A DNA stretch of 64,000 bases from Isoperla grammatica (taxonomy: Eukaryota > Arthropoda > Insecta > Plecoptera > Perlodidae). Of this stretch, positions 1-11,826 are shown in pieces. Position 1 is the first letter of the stretch, and the number at the start of each line of letters is the position of its first letter. The stretch lies in contig OX246749.1 of NCBI GenBank assembly GCA_945910005.1, positions 32,376,271-32,440,270 on the forward strand, written 5' to 3'. Both the position numbers and the translations under genes were made by a program. Under the pieces are notes generated by a model. The model did no database searches and was not told the origin of the DNA. It worked only from the letters and a program-made list of their open reading frames with translations.

Positions 1-52
1 AGTAAGTAAGTAAGTCAGTCAGTCAGTCAGTAAGTAAGTAAGTAAGTAAGTA
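1..52. repeat. AGTA/AGTC tetranucleotide repeat
   Basis: Tandem AGTA units surround an inner block of AGTC units. The run may extend beyond the window edge. Confidence 0.95.
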
Positions 53-470
53 ATCTTTATTGACACGTTGAATCTTGAGTTAGAACAAACTCTTTATACA
101 GATTCCTTAATTGTACATTTTACAATTAGAAATTGATGATATAATGATAGCCCAACATAATTGATAAGGGAGGTTTCCTTCCAAAATCCTTGATCTCATT
201 ATGACGACACCAAGAAATGTTAAAGGAAGGAAGGTCGATTGATCAAAGGTCATCTTCGGAGTCGTTAATTAAATAGTCGATACCCTCTCACAGCGCCTGC
301 CAAGTCGTTAAGCGAAGGTGTGGTCGTCTAAAAGGTCGTTTAGTTCGAAGGGGACGAGATATAGTCGACATCGAAGTCGAGGGGGTCGACAGTCACGCAC
401 TGGCTCAATCACGTGACACCACTGGCGAACGTGTGGCCGCACTGGCGGGGCTCGTTCATTGATTGACCGA
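53..470. other. No gene seen
   Basis: Unique-looking sequence with many GTCG words between 230 and 400. No ORF, splice site pair or repeat is recognisable. Confidence 0.6.
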
Positions 471-471
471 T

Positions 472-725
472 AGAGGTGGCTAGCTCAGCGGTAAGACGCG
501 GGACTCTAATCCGGGAGGACGCTGGTTCGATTCCGCGGCCACCGGCAGCCCTGACTGCAAAGGTTGTTTCCGAGGTTTTCCTCAGTCATCGTAAAGGCGA
601 ACGCTGGGATTGAGTCTTACTAACAGCTCTCGGACATTCCTTCCCAACTATCCAAACACCCTAGGGTGGGGGTACATCAGGTAAATGAAGCAAGTGTGCT
701 CCTACGAAATTTGTTTATTAATATT
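472..725 (+). mobile_element. tRNA-derived SINE, copy 1
   Basis: It begins gaggtggctagctcagcggt, the A-box region of a tRNA, and has a B box GGTTCGATTCC. A shared body follows (cctgactg, gaggttttcctcagtc, gctgggattgagtc). The tail is diverged. The tRNA part resembles tRNA-Arg with a CTCTAAT anticodon loop. It shares more than 200 bp with the copies at 41413 and 52619. Confidence 0.8.
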
Positions 726-904
726 GGTTGGCGTTCATTCCTCGGCTGCACCCGAGGTGACTCTGCCAATCGTACGAGAGTATGAAATCATATTACCACA
801 TTTTCCACCGTTTAACCCCTTTAAATTTATTTTTTCTTCATTTCCTCCAATCTCCTCAGGCCTACGTCATTTCACTTCGATAATACCAAAATATTCAATA
901 ATCA

Positions 905-1079
905 ATACATGATTTTTAGAATTGGTCTAGAAAGCAATGATAAACTCTATCTATCTAAGGGTCCTTGATAGTTATGTTAAGGTGCATTTTTCACTGTTGT
1001 GCATTGTTGTCATTGAAGTTCTAAAGGGGCGTGATTAACTCTATCTAAGGGTCCTAGACCAATTCTGAAAAAGGTCTAT
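905..1079 (-). mobile_element. Family A palindromic element, copy 1
   Basis: Ends are ATACATGATTTTTAGAATT and AATTCTGAAAAAGGTCTAT, an imperfect terminal inverted pair. The interior carries the family core (gttaaggtgcatttttcact, gtgcattgttgtcattgaag). Confidence 0.85.
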
Positions 1080-3420
1080 TGACGTTAATCACCACATAAT
1101 ATTTTATTATATTGAATAATACTATTCATTGATAATGAATAGGGGTTATCAGACAAATAGCAAAAATAAGGAATTACAGTCAATCCATACTTATAGTAGC
1201 TAAAAACTAAATACAATATAGCCTAATTAACATATAATTTAATATTACTAGCGGAAACGTTGTTAAAAGTAATTAAAACCTTACAATAATATCATAAAGA
1301 CCTAAGAATAATGATACAATTTTTAATTTATTTAGCCAATAATATTTGGTTGCAAAAATTAATCAATCAATTCCGGGAAGAGGTACCCATCAGACTAACA
1401 ATAATGAAGCCTATTGTCTAGTTTATTGATCTGAATTGATTGATTGATTGTTTGTTTGATTGAGTCTTACACGATCCGGTCAATTGCATCGACGAGGCAA
1501 GTATCACAAATCAATGACGTCAGAAAGTAATTATTAACGTGTTTGTTGAGTTCAAACGTTCGATACATCTTCAATATGTTACGACGACCCCAGTTGATGT
1601 CACAGTTCAATAATCAGCCTCAATTGAGTAGATTTAAGAATGCAGATTGATCGATGTTCAAAGCCAGCATAAGTCTGTCCGAGTTGATTTCAATAGCGAA
1701 CTGGCGAAAACAGTCACATCATTTTGCATGCGTTGCTTTTTAAAGTTCTTACAGATAGCCTACCTATACTAGGCTACACCATTTCTTGTCTTGGTACCAT
1801 TAAAAGCAATTATGATATATCTATGTTTTTTGCTTTCCATCATTTTTTACTTTCTAATATTTTAAAATTATTTTTTCTTTTTCTTTAGGCTATTTTTTAT
1901 TTTTATTTGTTATTAAAGATCTTGCTTCCTGTTTTATGTTTATTCAAACACAGGTTATTTTTTTGTGTGTGTCTATTTTGAGTGGTTTGGCAGTTACCAT
2001 GTGTTTGAAGGAAGCTATTAACTACTGTAGTAGGCTTAATGATTATGGCCAAGACATTTTTTTTTCTTCAAAAGCATTACCGGTACCAATAAAATATGAT
2101 ATATAGCCTACTTGGTTTGAATCTAGTATTATCACAGAAATAGAATTGATACCAACTTGTAGCCCTAATCTATTCATCACTTCTAGTTATTTGACTAACA
2201 TTTGCCACATTATGATGTACCGTACCATATACATGTTTTTACTTGGATAATTGTGCAAGCTTGACGTAAAGTACAAAGTCCAAACAAAGCTGACAAATCT
2301 ATCTGTTTGCATTGTGTCTAAATACACTTTTTTGCAGTTTAGCACGACTGAAGGCACGAATGCTGAGTGCATGCCGACTAGTGATGGCCTGAGACACTCA
2401 ATTTAGTCTCCCATAACCAAAACTAGCTGCGGTCGTGGTAGAAAAGTTGCCACGATAGTACGTTTGAGCAGCAACGAACATCAAACGTCAACAATCACAA
2501 TCCCTCTCCTACAGTTGAGGTCAAAGAATAAGTGTAACACATTTAATACTTAGCAAATTCAAATGTGCTGAGTAAAGCTTAGCACAATTATGCTAGCTAT
2601 TATATTATGTTAGCTATTATATTATGTTAGCTTAACTATGTTTATATGTTCTATCCCCGACTACATGATACCGCAACACTAGCCTATCACTGCCAACACC
2701 GGCAATACACCTAGGATTTGACGCATGCACATAAAAGTAGAAGGTCTACAATATTGTAGTCTGTATGTGTAAATAATTAAGCCTAGACTTGAAGCAAAAA
2801 TCTATCCAGACTAAGTCTGGCCTAGCAATTTGATTTACACTACCTAGCCTAGGGTTAGCTCTGTGATTGGGTTTATAGTAGGGTACTACTATAGGGCCTA
2901 CTATGTAGGCCCTACTAGGTCAATAACCCAATGGCTCTGTGGCCTAAAGAAGCTCTAGAGCCTAGATTTTGGATCATCAGATTTCACTTTCTTCCAGAAA
3001 CCCATCCAAGAAAATTACCAATAGAAACATAGAGGCATCTAGGCCTACATTTATTACGGTTTAGCAGGCTAGAACACTCATAGACAAGGCCTAGGCGGAG
3101 GCCTAGAAACCCTCTTACAAGGGGCACCCTTGAATAATTGGCAATATAGCCTACCTAGGCCTAACCTAGGCCTAGGCCTGTGTCTACGGGGTTAAATATA
3201 ATAAATTAAATCGTAGTAGGCTTAGCCTAGGCCTATACAGTAATTGAGAACTTCCAGTTATGAATATTTGTCATACGTCTAGAACCGAATCAGTAATTCA
3301 GGGTAAGCTGGAGTGCGAACTTGTATGCTGGGGGGTTACACCCCTACAGTAGGCCTAGGCATAATTGTCATCAAGAATGTTATAGAATTTCATAACCTAG
3401 ATTATAAAATACTAGATTTA
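1080..3420. other. No gene seen; AGGCCTA-rich stretch
   Basis: AT-rich sequence. From about 2700 to 3400 AGGCCTA, CCTAGG and related palindromic words recur tens of times, with a small perfect hairpin near 2906-2935 (tagggcctac / gtaggcccta). No coding signal is seen. Confidence 0.6.
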
Positions 3421-3462
3421 ATGAAGAAAACATGAATGTAAAACGTCAAAGTGATTACTTAC

Positions 3463-3610
3463 ATCAGTGAGCGTGGACCGAGTTTTTGGCACGGACGCAA
3501 GATTTGCCCAACTGTCAACACACGCACACACACAAACACACGCACTTTCGCAACAAACCAACAGCTGACTTCGTTCATACACGAGAGGGAGAGCAGCCAA
3601 GCAGCCGACG
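3463..3610 (-). other. Possible non-coding first exon or promoter region
   Basis: A GC-rich island in AT-rich surroundings ends, on the minus strand, in CACTGAT|gtaagt, a consensus-like donor. It includes a CA/GT run at 3522-3545. It could be a 5' untranslated exon of a gene running towards position 1. No coding exon follows in the 3.4 kb that remain, so this is weak. Confidence 0.2.
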
Positions 3611-3680
3611 TTGTTGGTTGACTTTTGAAAACAGTCGACCTATCGAAGTCGTAATTATGATAATATTTTATGAAAGAGAA

Positions 3681-4062
3681 AATCGATAATGTTTCAAATG
3701 CGATTTTGCTGCTTGTATGCGCTCTAGCAGCGGAGAAAGAAAGCTAAGCTTAGTTACTACCTTACCGACCTTGTTCTCATATGCAAAATTATTTGTTCCT
3801 CAACAAATCGATAATGTTTCAAATGCGATTTTGCTGCTTGTATGCGCTCTAGCAGCGGAGAAAGAAAGCTAAGCTTAGTTACTACTTTACCGACCTTGTT
3901 CTCATATGCAAAATTATTTGTTCCTCAACAAATCGATAATGTTTCAAATGCGATTTTGCTGCTTGTATGCGCTCTAGCAGTGGAAAATGAAACTAAGCTG
4001 AGTTAGGCCTACTATTTTACCGACCATGATTTCATCCCATGCAAAATCATTTCTTTCTCAAC
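3681..4062. repeat. 125-bp tandem repeat, three copies
   Basis: Units start at 3681, 3806 and 3931 with aatcgataatgtttcaaatg. The first two are nearly identical; the third is diverged in its second half. Confidence 0.95.
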
Positions 4063-4748
4063 ACAACATCGTGCCCCCCGCCCCCACCACCCCCCCATAT
4101 AAAAAAAAAATTGTCTAAGCAATACCATAAAGAGTTGATTGTATAGTATTATATTTATCAGACGAACCAGCGCATTTCTAATTTAAATGACTGATACAAA
4201 AAACGGCCTTCTGAATGCAAATGGTCCAAAGTCATTTTTGGCAACTCTTTTGAATTTTCCGTTTTCCTCGACGGTGGCTCTTCCCCCAACCTCACTATTT
4301 AAACTAGCAATCTCAATTAACTCAATAAAGCGCCCCAAGATGAAATTCTGGGCACCCTACTGGAGCAAGCAGGTCACTGTACATCCATTGAGTGTATCAT
4401 GTATTCATTTAACATTGTAACGATAAAGTTGTGTTTATATCTGATGAAGTAATTATTAAACAGGCATATATCCGAGTGTTGTCTCATACAATCCATATTT
4501 ATATGACGGCAGGCTATCCCTCACAAGCTACAGTTTCCCATACTTACAAACATCTCTGATTGGCTATATTCCATAACGTAGAGCCAATCAGAAACATCTC
4601 GTCATTCCAGCCAACAGACGACAAAAACTACTACATATTTTACAAGGCAACCGCTAGATGTCACTGCATGGTGCGATACTGACGCTGCGGTAAACACCAT
4701 AACTAAAATCGATAAAGAAGTTTCCTTTTTAATGGTGATCATTTTCAA
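4063..4748. other. No gene seen
   Basis: A C-rich run near 4076-4097, then AT-rich sequence. The open frame at 4187-4420 has no family resemblance or splice context. Confidence 0.55.
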
Positions 4749-4910
4749 ATAGACCTTTTTCAGAATTCAACTAGGATCCTTAAATAGAGTTAATCTCGGC
4801 ACTTTAGAACTTCAATGACAACAGTGCAGAACAGTGAAAAATGCCACTTAACTATCAAGGATCCTTAGAGCTGATCACGGCTTTCTAGACCAATTCTAAA
4901 AATCATATAT
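4749..4910 (+). mobile_element. Family A palindromic element, copy 2
   Basis: Begins ATAGACCTTTTTCAGAATTC and ends aaaatcatatat. The core tcaatgacaacagtgcagaa and the flanking ttaaatagag blocks are present. Confidence 0.85.
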
Positions 4911-5090
4911 ATTCAAACTGTCTGTGATGTAATTTTTTCGTAGATAATGACAGATAGGTCTGAACAGTACTTATAAAATATTAATATAGATTATAAAAGA
5001 GAAATAATGTCTTATTATATATAATAAAGATCTACCGGTACTAACCAAACCGTAACAAGCTCACTAGTTGTACAATTCTCAGAAGAGAAG

Positions 5091-5275
5091 GTTGCTCCAC
5101 GTGGTCTATTTCAACGAGATTTACCGGTACCTGCTTGTGATTGTCCGCTGCATGGAGTGTGTCCTGAAAAGGTCTGCCAACAGACGTGCTGATAGTATCA
5201 CTACAATACGGGCGGCAGAGAATGAGATACAACTAGATTTAGGTTGGTACTGTTGTCATACGTCACTTCACATAA
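5091..5275 (+). repeat. Dispersed repeat, copy 1 of 2
   Basis: About 180 bp shares long blocks with 38050-38245 (gtctatttcaacg, tagtatcactacaa, actagatttaggttggta, catacgtcact). The copies differ at about one base in five. The type is unknown. Confidence 0.7.
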
Positions 5276-7259
5276 CCCAAGAAAACACATTGCAACATAC
5301 CAGTATGAATAATATTTAGTGAGTAATTGAAGTAATGAAATAGTATGATGGTGTATGATAGTATGATGGAGGATCGAGGAATTTCACACAACACAAAAAT
5401 CTAGTTTTGATTCCTCACTATTTTATTTATAATTTAATATTCTACAAACAATTATTAACAGCGTTTTTATTTCTAAAACTAGCTGGAATTACAACAAGTT
5501 TGAATAATATTTATTATTATTATTATCATTTTTACAAAATTGAATTGACTCTATTCACTCAAGACAACAGTGTATTTCTTTCATGTAAACAACAAAGATG
5601 TCGCTATATACAATAGTAGCGCCCCCCCCCCCCTCCCCCCCCCCCCCGACGACCCGATACAAATACAATGTGGACATGCCCACATCGGTAGTTTTCATGT
5701 TAGGCTAAAATGTCACATACTGTATGAAATAAAACACATGTAAATACAGTAAACAAAATATCAGATGTAGAGATTTAAAAAAGAAGTGTTGTATTAAAAT
5801 ATCAGGGAGTACAAACAACTATACATTAACTTGGAAGGTAGTAATAATAGATTTTCTTTACTTGTGGAAAAATGGATTCGTTTGGTTTTGTTCAAGTTTG
5901 GTTGAAATCGTCAGGATGTTTTTAATTTTTGAAATGAACTGATTCCAATCATGAAACAATGTCTTAAGCAAGTTTTGTGCTAGGAATTTAATTTAAAAAG
6001 ATGCCAAAAATACACCAAATTTGATACTGTGATTTGGAAAATAAAAATGATTTCAATTCTTAAATTTTTTTTTTTTTCAAAAACTTAGTAAAACTACACA
6101 CGTGTACAAAGAAAATGTTGACGCTTTTGAAACATTAATATTTTTAGAATCGTCCTGTCGATTTCTCCAAATTTTTGTATATGAATACCAAACTCGCCAA
6201 CTCACACAATAACCTCTAAAATAAATAAATGCTAGCACTTTAACACCTGAGTCGATGTCTAAAATTCACAACGGATATTAAGTATTTCTTAAAATTTCTT
6301 TAGGGTTAAAATTTATAATACTGTGATTTTTAAGTAGTACCTACATCTTTCACACATCACTGTATTTAGTAAAATCCTGGTGTCAATACTTTCAGACCTA
6401 GATTCTTAGTTTCAACATAAGATGGACGTATCATAAAAATTAATAAGTTCTAAAAATAACCCAAATTATTTGTTAAGTTCACACTTTAAGTATAACAATA
6501 TAATTGATATATCAGAGTTGGATACGAAGAAATGGATCAGATCACTTTCCATAGAGAGAAATAATTAGAATAAAAAGTTGAAATACTGTTTTTTTTATTG
6601 GTATTTTATATACTCTTATGTTTTTATTAATTAAGTTAGAATTTAAGTGTCAAGATTGATTTATTTATTTTCAACAGGCTATGCACATTTTTGTATTAAC
6701 AACGAGGATTTGTTAGCAACTTTAAGTTACTTATTGTTTGAGAAGAAATGGAACGAATATTTTGCCATATAATTGTGAACGAAAACGGTAATAGTTCCCA
6801 GTTTACAACGTATCCAACTCAGAGTATCATAATACTATTTAATTATAAATAATATTTGCATATTTAGCATCTGATGACAAAATATTATAGATATTCATAC
6901 CCTTAAAACAAAAATGTCGGACAATAGAACACAATTCAAATTATACATACATTGTATGGAAGTTTTGTATACATAATTCAATACAGTATCAATACCACAT
7001 TAGAATAATAAAATGAGGTAACAAAATTAACAAAACATTTAAATGCAAAAACATTTAGGAACTGTGACGTACTTGGAAGTGAACCAACTCATTGAGAGAC
7101 TCAAACATCTCAAATCTATTAATTGTAATTTATCATTTGTTTCTAGTAAAAAATTAAATAAAACAAATTTATTTTTACACAAGAACTTTATGTAAAATCC
7201 TTATAAGCCAGTATTTACAGTCGACCCCTAGCCCGTTGGAAATCCAACTGTGCTACCCA
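5276..7259. other. AT-rich, no gene seen
   Basis: Contains a C-tract of about 26 bases at 5622-5647, otherwise AT-rich sequence with only short chance ORFs. Confidence 0.6.
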
Positions 7260-7430
7260 ATAGACCTTTTTCAGAATTCATCTAGGATCCTTAGATAGAG
7301 CAAATCACGGTCCTCTAGATCTTCAATGACAACAATGCACAACAGTGAAAAATTCACCTTAAGTTAATTATCAACGACCCTTAGATAGAGATAATCACGG
7401 CTTTCTAGATCAATTCTGAAAATCATCTAT
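7260..7430 (+). mobile_element. Family A palindromic element, copy 3
   Basis: A full copy with outer ends AATAGACCTTTTTCAG and CTGAAAATCATCTATT. Confidence 0.9.
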
Positions 7431-10002
7431 TGCTGATGTATTATTTTCTAATGAAACATCACAATCATTTACAAGCCTGTGTACTGGGTTGACTTTGCTT
7501 CTGGCGACTTTCTCAAGAAATGTTAAAATTAACTACATAACAAACAGTACTGCTAAAGAAAACATTTACGTGAAAGTACATTAACACTCTTTTGAAAACA
7601 AACAGTTTAAAACACAAAATACATCACGCACAAAAACAAAACTTTAAAATATATCGTCTGAAAAATCAATAAAAGCTAAAATTACCATTTCTCAAACGAT
7701 TTCTGATATCTGAAAGCATTGACACTTACATCATAATAGTATTAAACTTTATATGTTATCTGCAACGACATCATCTAGAAATGTTGTAGTAAATTACAAT
7801 TTTAGGAAGTTTTGTATAGAAACTTCATCAGGGATGAGCCTAGCACGGCAGCTACATTCAGTCTCGTTTTAAATACAATATTTATATATGTATATATTAT
7901 TTGGCATTGAGGGAAAATATCTTTTTACAGACTAGTTTTAGTTTGATTATTATTCATAGAAATTTAGGAGAACATATTTTTTAATACATACAAACACAGT
8001 TCCTGCTATTGGTGGTTGTTCATGAGCAACTTGTTTAGAAAACAAAATCTGTTGATGATTCAAGAACACAATTATGTATAAATATAATATATTTCACAAG
8101 ATAATTCTAGCAAAACCAGACGAGATTGAATTCCAACTTTGTTTAATTATGAACATAGTTCAGAGCAGAGGTCTCATGACTTCTCCAATATTTGGGATTA
8201 ATTTTGATAAGGTAGAAAACATTATGCACCATAAATACCAGGAAATGTGTTGAATCCTAGATTTAAATTTAAACATGTTTGTCGCCTCGTTTAATAATTA
8301 AGGTTCTACAATAGGGCAATCATAAATACTGTTTTTGAGATCATGTAGATAAATGAGTTGAGATAACATTATATAAATTAAGTTTGATAAAGAAGGAATG
8401 ACAGATACCACGTTCGGTTCAACAACGTTTTTTATGCACTGATGATGATAATTACCAACATACAAATTAAATATTGATTAATCTATGACGTGTTTTGATG
8501 CACCGAGTCAAAAGTCAACAAAATCAGTTAGATCAGATCAGTCAGTGTGATGATCAGATTTATCATCACAAATACAAACTGTTTTAACCACAAAAGAATA
8601 TTATCAGGTCTTGTAACGTATTATAGCTGCAGTGAAGCTAATAGCATTGCTAGTTCATCAGGTTCACGACAGGTAGAGCCAAACGTAGGTAGGCCACGTA
8701 GGCAGTGTGGCGCATTCTGTGTGGCTACAACGGAAATATCAACACTATTGGCTTCACGGCACTCGCTGCCTTGCTAGGCCAGATAATATTAAACTGTGGT
8801 TTGTACAAAATTACAAAATAGATATATTAAACCTATTGTAGAACCTTACTTATAAAAGAAAAAGAGATCTGGTTTAAAGCTATAGTTCATCTTCTCATAA
8901 CACACTCTTCATTAAATTATTTATATATAAAGTTTAGGTGGTAAATATTTTTTTAAGACCCGTGGCCCTTTTATATATTTTAAAAACAAAATGTTAAAGT
9001 AGGTAGCTAAGATTTTAGCTTTCTATAACATTGACACTTTAAATCCTTATTATAATAAGTTAAACTTATTTTGAACATAATAAAGGAATATGTATAAATA
9101 AGCGACTAGTATTTGGCATTAGGTAGAACATAATAAATGACTAGTACCGTATTTTATACCTAGTAATAAATGTAAGAACATTCATCATAATTTATTCCAC
9201 AGCCTGTTAATAGTTTGAGTCCTCTCCGCGTGTAAAATATTTCTTACGAAACCACAATAGCTTTTTTATACTGTTTCAATAATGCGTAGTTTTCGTGAGT
9301 ATTAACTAAAAAATTAACATTTGGCGCAGTTTTTAGCGCCTCATAAGAAATTGACTAGTTTTTTTGAGCATTGCATAGACGCGAGGCATATTGGATTCAG
9401 CTGTGTATTGAATATTTTTAGAAATCCAGGTTACACAGACCCCTTTCATCATCTAGACTGAATCCGTTATACATGTTCTCCATACAGATATTAAGGGTGA
9501 AACAAACTTCACTAAAAAAGATCGTTTTTCTCAAACGGGGCATACTTTAGTCACAGATAAGGGATTGTACTTTAGTGATTCTGATACCTCCCATATATTT
9601 TTCAAATAATCATTCATATAAAACGTTAACCAGAATTATTTATGAATTTATTTGTAATGCAAGATAAAATGAAGTGAACATCCCTTTTTTATAAAGTCAC
9701 ATGCTGAGAGCTGAGCAAAATGAAACAAGCCAGGAATATTGAGTATGTAAATGTTCTCAAAATATTAACTAAGGTACATCTTAAAAACTGCTTTAACATA
9801 TCAGCTGTTTGACACATCGAGCAAAATTTCCTCTTAAGTCTTTTTATAAAAAAATCTCAAGAAAAAAAAAACTCTCCGACATTATTTTGTATAGCTATTA
9901 TGTGAAGTTCATTTGGTGTTCAAATATTTGGCAAATCATTTCTGTGAACAAGATGATAACAGTTTTCGGTCTCCCTTACTGTCTCGTTATAATAAAGATG
10001 CT

Positions 10003-10038
<36 letters not shown>

Positions 10039-10158
10039 TTGTGTCGCATATAAACGTTGACAGAGCAGTTTTCTGAGGGTTTTTGACGTAGAAGTACCCT
10101 TCGCTCTTAAAAAAAAAAAAAAACACAGTTCTTCCATCAGCACAAACAAAACATACCC
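7431..10158. other. AT-rich stretch downstream of DAGLA
   Basis: No coding signal is seen. Part of it is probably the DAGLA 3' untranslated region, which would run downward from 10158; I could not fix the polyadenylation site. Confidence 0.5.
9980..10037 (+). mobile_element. Tail of a non-LTR retrotransposon, probable
   Basis: aataaagatgctatcaatca is followed by a CAAT-type tandem run of about 30 bp. An AATAAA signal followed by a tetranucleotide tail is typical of CR1-like 3' ends. No coding part of the element remains. Confidence 0.4.
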
Positions 10159-11826
10159 TTACACACTACTCTCCCCCTTCCCCACCGTAGTAATAACGTA
10201 CTTGTTGCATGACCCAGGACTCCTATCTAGAGAGTCAATATTCGAGAGCAGCGGTAGTGACTCTCTTGTAGTTTGCTTCGTCTCTTCCGCCGATCCGTTC
10301 CTCTTCGAGTTATGCACCACGCATTCGTGTCCATTCCTTCTCACATCAACACCAATCAAATTCTGGTTGTCTCTAAAATTGTTATTACCGGTATTTACAC
10401 TAAAATAACTATTATCATCATCATCGTCAGGACACGTATAAACAGACGGCGAACTAGACTTTAAATCACGCACATTATCGTCATAGTCAGGTATAAAAAA
10501 AGAATTGAATCTCCCGCCGTTATCAACAGTTCCGCTAGTCAACATGAAGTCGTCCATTTTACCGACATTCTCGCACGTTTTCGCTACGTTATTGTAACTC
10601 GTTGCCGCTTTCAGATTCGGATTCTTCTCGTAGAGCATTTCGTTGTCTTCTATAGAGTCCTGAGTCTCCATCGAGAATTTTACTTGTTTCGGTGACGAAC
10701 TTACCATTCCGTCGGCGTCGCTCATGAAATTCGCAATGGACGCCGGTCGTAGGAATGACGGACTGATATTCAAAGATGACGTCACTCTTTTAGGGTGGTC
10801 GACCTTGAGGATGTGTTCGCTGAAGTGGATGTCCGCGTTTACGGTCACGGAATCTGCCGAACTGAATTTACCGACGCTTAAGAAGTCTTCGGAGGAATTG
10901 CCGCAGGTTGCCGATTCATAATTGCCGCTCGATCCCTCGTGGTTTTCCCCGGTCGACATCTTCGCCGATCGATAACTGACGTCATCCCCCGACGAGTGGT
11001 TCAACGTCCCGCCGCGTCTCTCCCCCTCGTCCTTGACGATATTCCCGCTGAAACTACCCTCGGAGCACTTTTTGTCCGCATCCAAATCGTTCCTTTCCAC
11101 ATCCGGATTCTTTAAACTTTCACCACCGTATCGCAAACTATTCGACGTCGCCGAAAGTGTTCTTTTATGTCCTAGAATGATCCGCTCGAAAATCGTCCCT
11201 CTCGCCATCCGCTCGATATTCAACGCTAGACTACTCGTTCGTGAACTGATCGAAGATACCTCGCTGAGAGATTCTGGAGTTGCCAACGGTGCGAGACCAT
11301 ACCAATCGTCGTTTATCAGATCGACTTTCGCCGGCTTTTCCTTACCGACGCTGAAAACGTTTAGAGGATACCCGTTGGCGGTTCCGTTTCCGGTATGTCC
11401 TGCGTTTAGAGATTTGATAATCTCCTCTTCCAATAAGGAAGCGTATTCCCAAGGTACAACGGGATGAAGGGCAAAAGGTGACGAAATCTGTGGCCGATTC
11501 GTCGATATAGATTGTAGATTGGACAACGTTGTCTGTAGGCTTGTTCGTGTGTTAATCATGTTTTGACTGTTGATGGAAGAGTTGAGACTATTCTGGTGTT
11601 CGGACGAGGGACTTTGAAGCGATGTGAAACTAGTCTCGAGGCAGAGTTTATGCGGCGGTGTGTTTGACTTGGGTGAACTTGGCACCGCCGCAGACGCTTG
11701 GAGGTTTGACAACGTCGCAGTGAGAAGGTGGCATCGCTCGGAGTCGAGATGTTCCGTCGAGGTGATGGCCGAGTTGTTGTTGGAGAGGGCACGTTGAGGT
11801 TTCGCCGGACCGATTAAGGTTATAAC
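10159..11826 (-). CDS. DAGLA: DAGLA last coding exon: long disordered tail
   Basis: The acceptor attcttccgcag is followed in phase 0 by VITLIGPAKPQRALSNN, with 555 codons and a TAA stop. The tail is rich in Ser, Asn and Asp. It contains WEYASLLEEEIIKSL and PLATPESLSEVSSISSRTSS, matching the DAGL-alpha PLATxESLS block with its Ser-rich follow-up. The tail is a likely regulatory, phosphorylatable region (inference). I find no PPxxF Homer-binding motif; the nearest is PPHKL. GC is clearly higher than in the flanks, consistent with coding. Confidence 0.9.
   Translation of the reverse strand, partial: VITLIGPAKPQRALSNNNSAITSTEHLDSERCHLLTATLSNLQASAAVPSSPKSNTPPHKLCLETSFTSLQSPSSEHQNSLNSSINSQNMINTRTSLQTTLSNLQSISTNRPQISSPFALHPVVPWEYASLLEEEIIKSLNAGHTGNGTANGYPLNVFSVGKEKPAKVDLINDDWYGLAPLATPESLSEVSSISSRTSSLALNIERMARGTIFERIILGHKRTLSATSNSLRYGGESLKNPDVERNDLDADKKCSEGSFSGNIVKDEGERRGGTLNHSSGDDVSYRSAKMSTGENHEGSSGNYESATCGNSSEDFLSVGKFSSADSVTVNADIHFSEHILKVDHPKRVTSSLNISPSFLRPASIANFMSDADGMVSSSPKQVKFSMETQDSIEDNEMLYEKNPNLKAATSYNNVAKTCENVGKMDDFMLTSGTVDNGGRFNSFFIPDYDDNVRDLKSSSPSVYTCPDDDDDNSYFSVNTGNNNFRDNQNLIGVDVRRNGHECVVHNSKRNGSAEETKQTTRESLPLLSNIDSLDRSPGSCNKYVITTVGKGESSV

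Noticed and set aside
472..545. Functional tRNA-Arg gene
   Set aside because: The tRNA-like part continues into a body shared by three loci, and the acceptor stem does not close properly, so it is a SINE head.
11033..11467. 144-codon plus-strand frame
   Set aside because: Antisense shadow of the DAGLA last exon.
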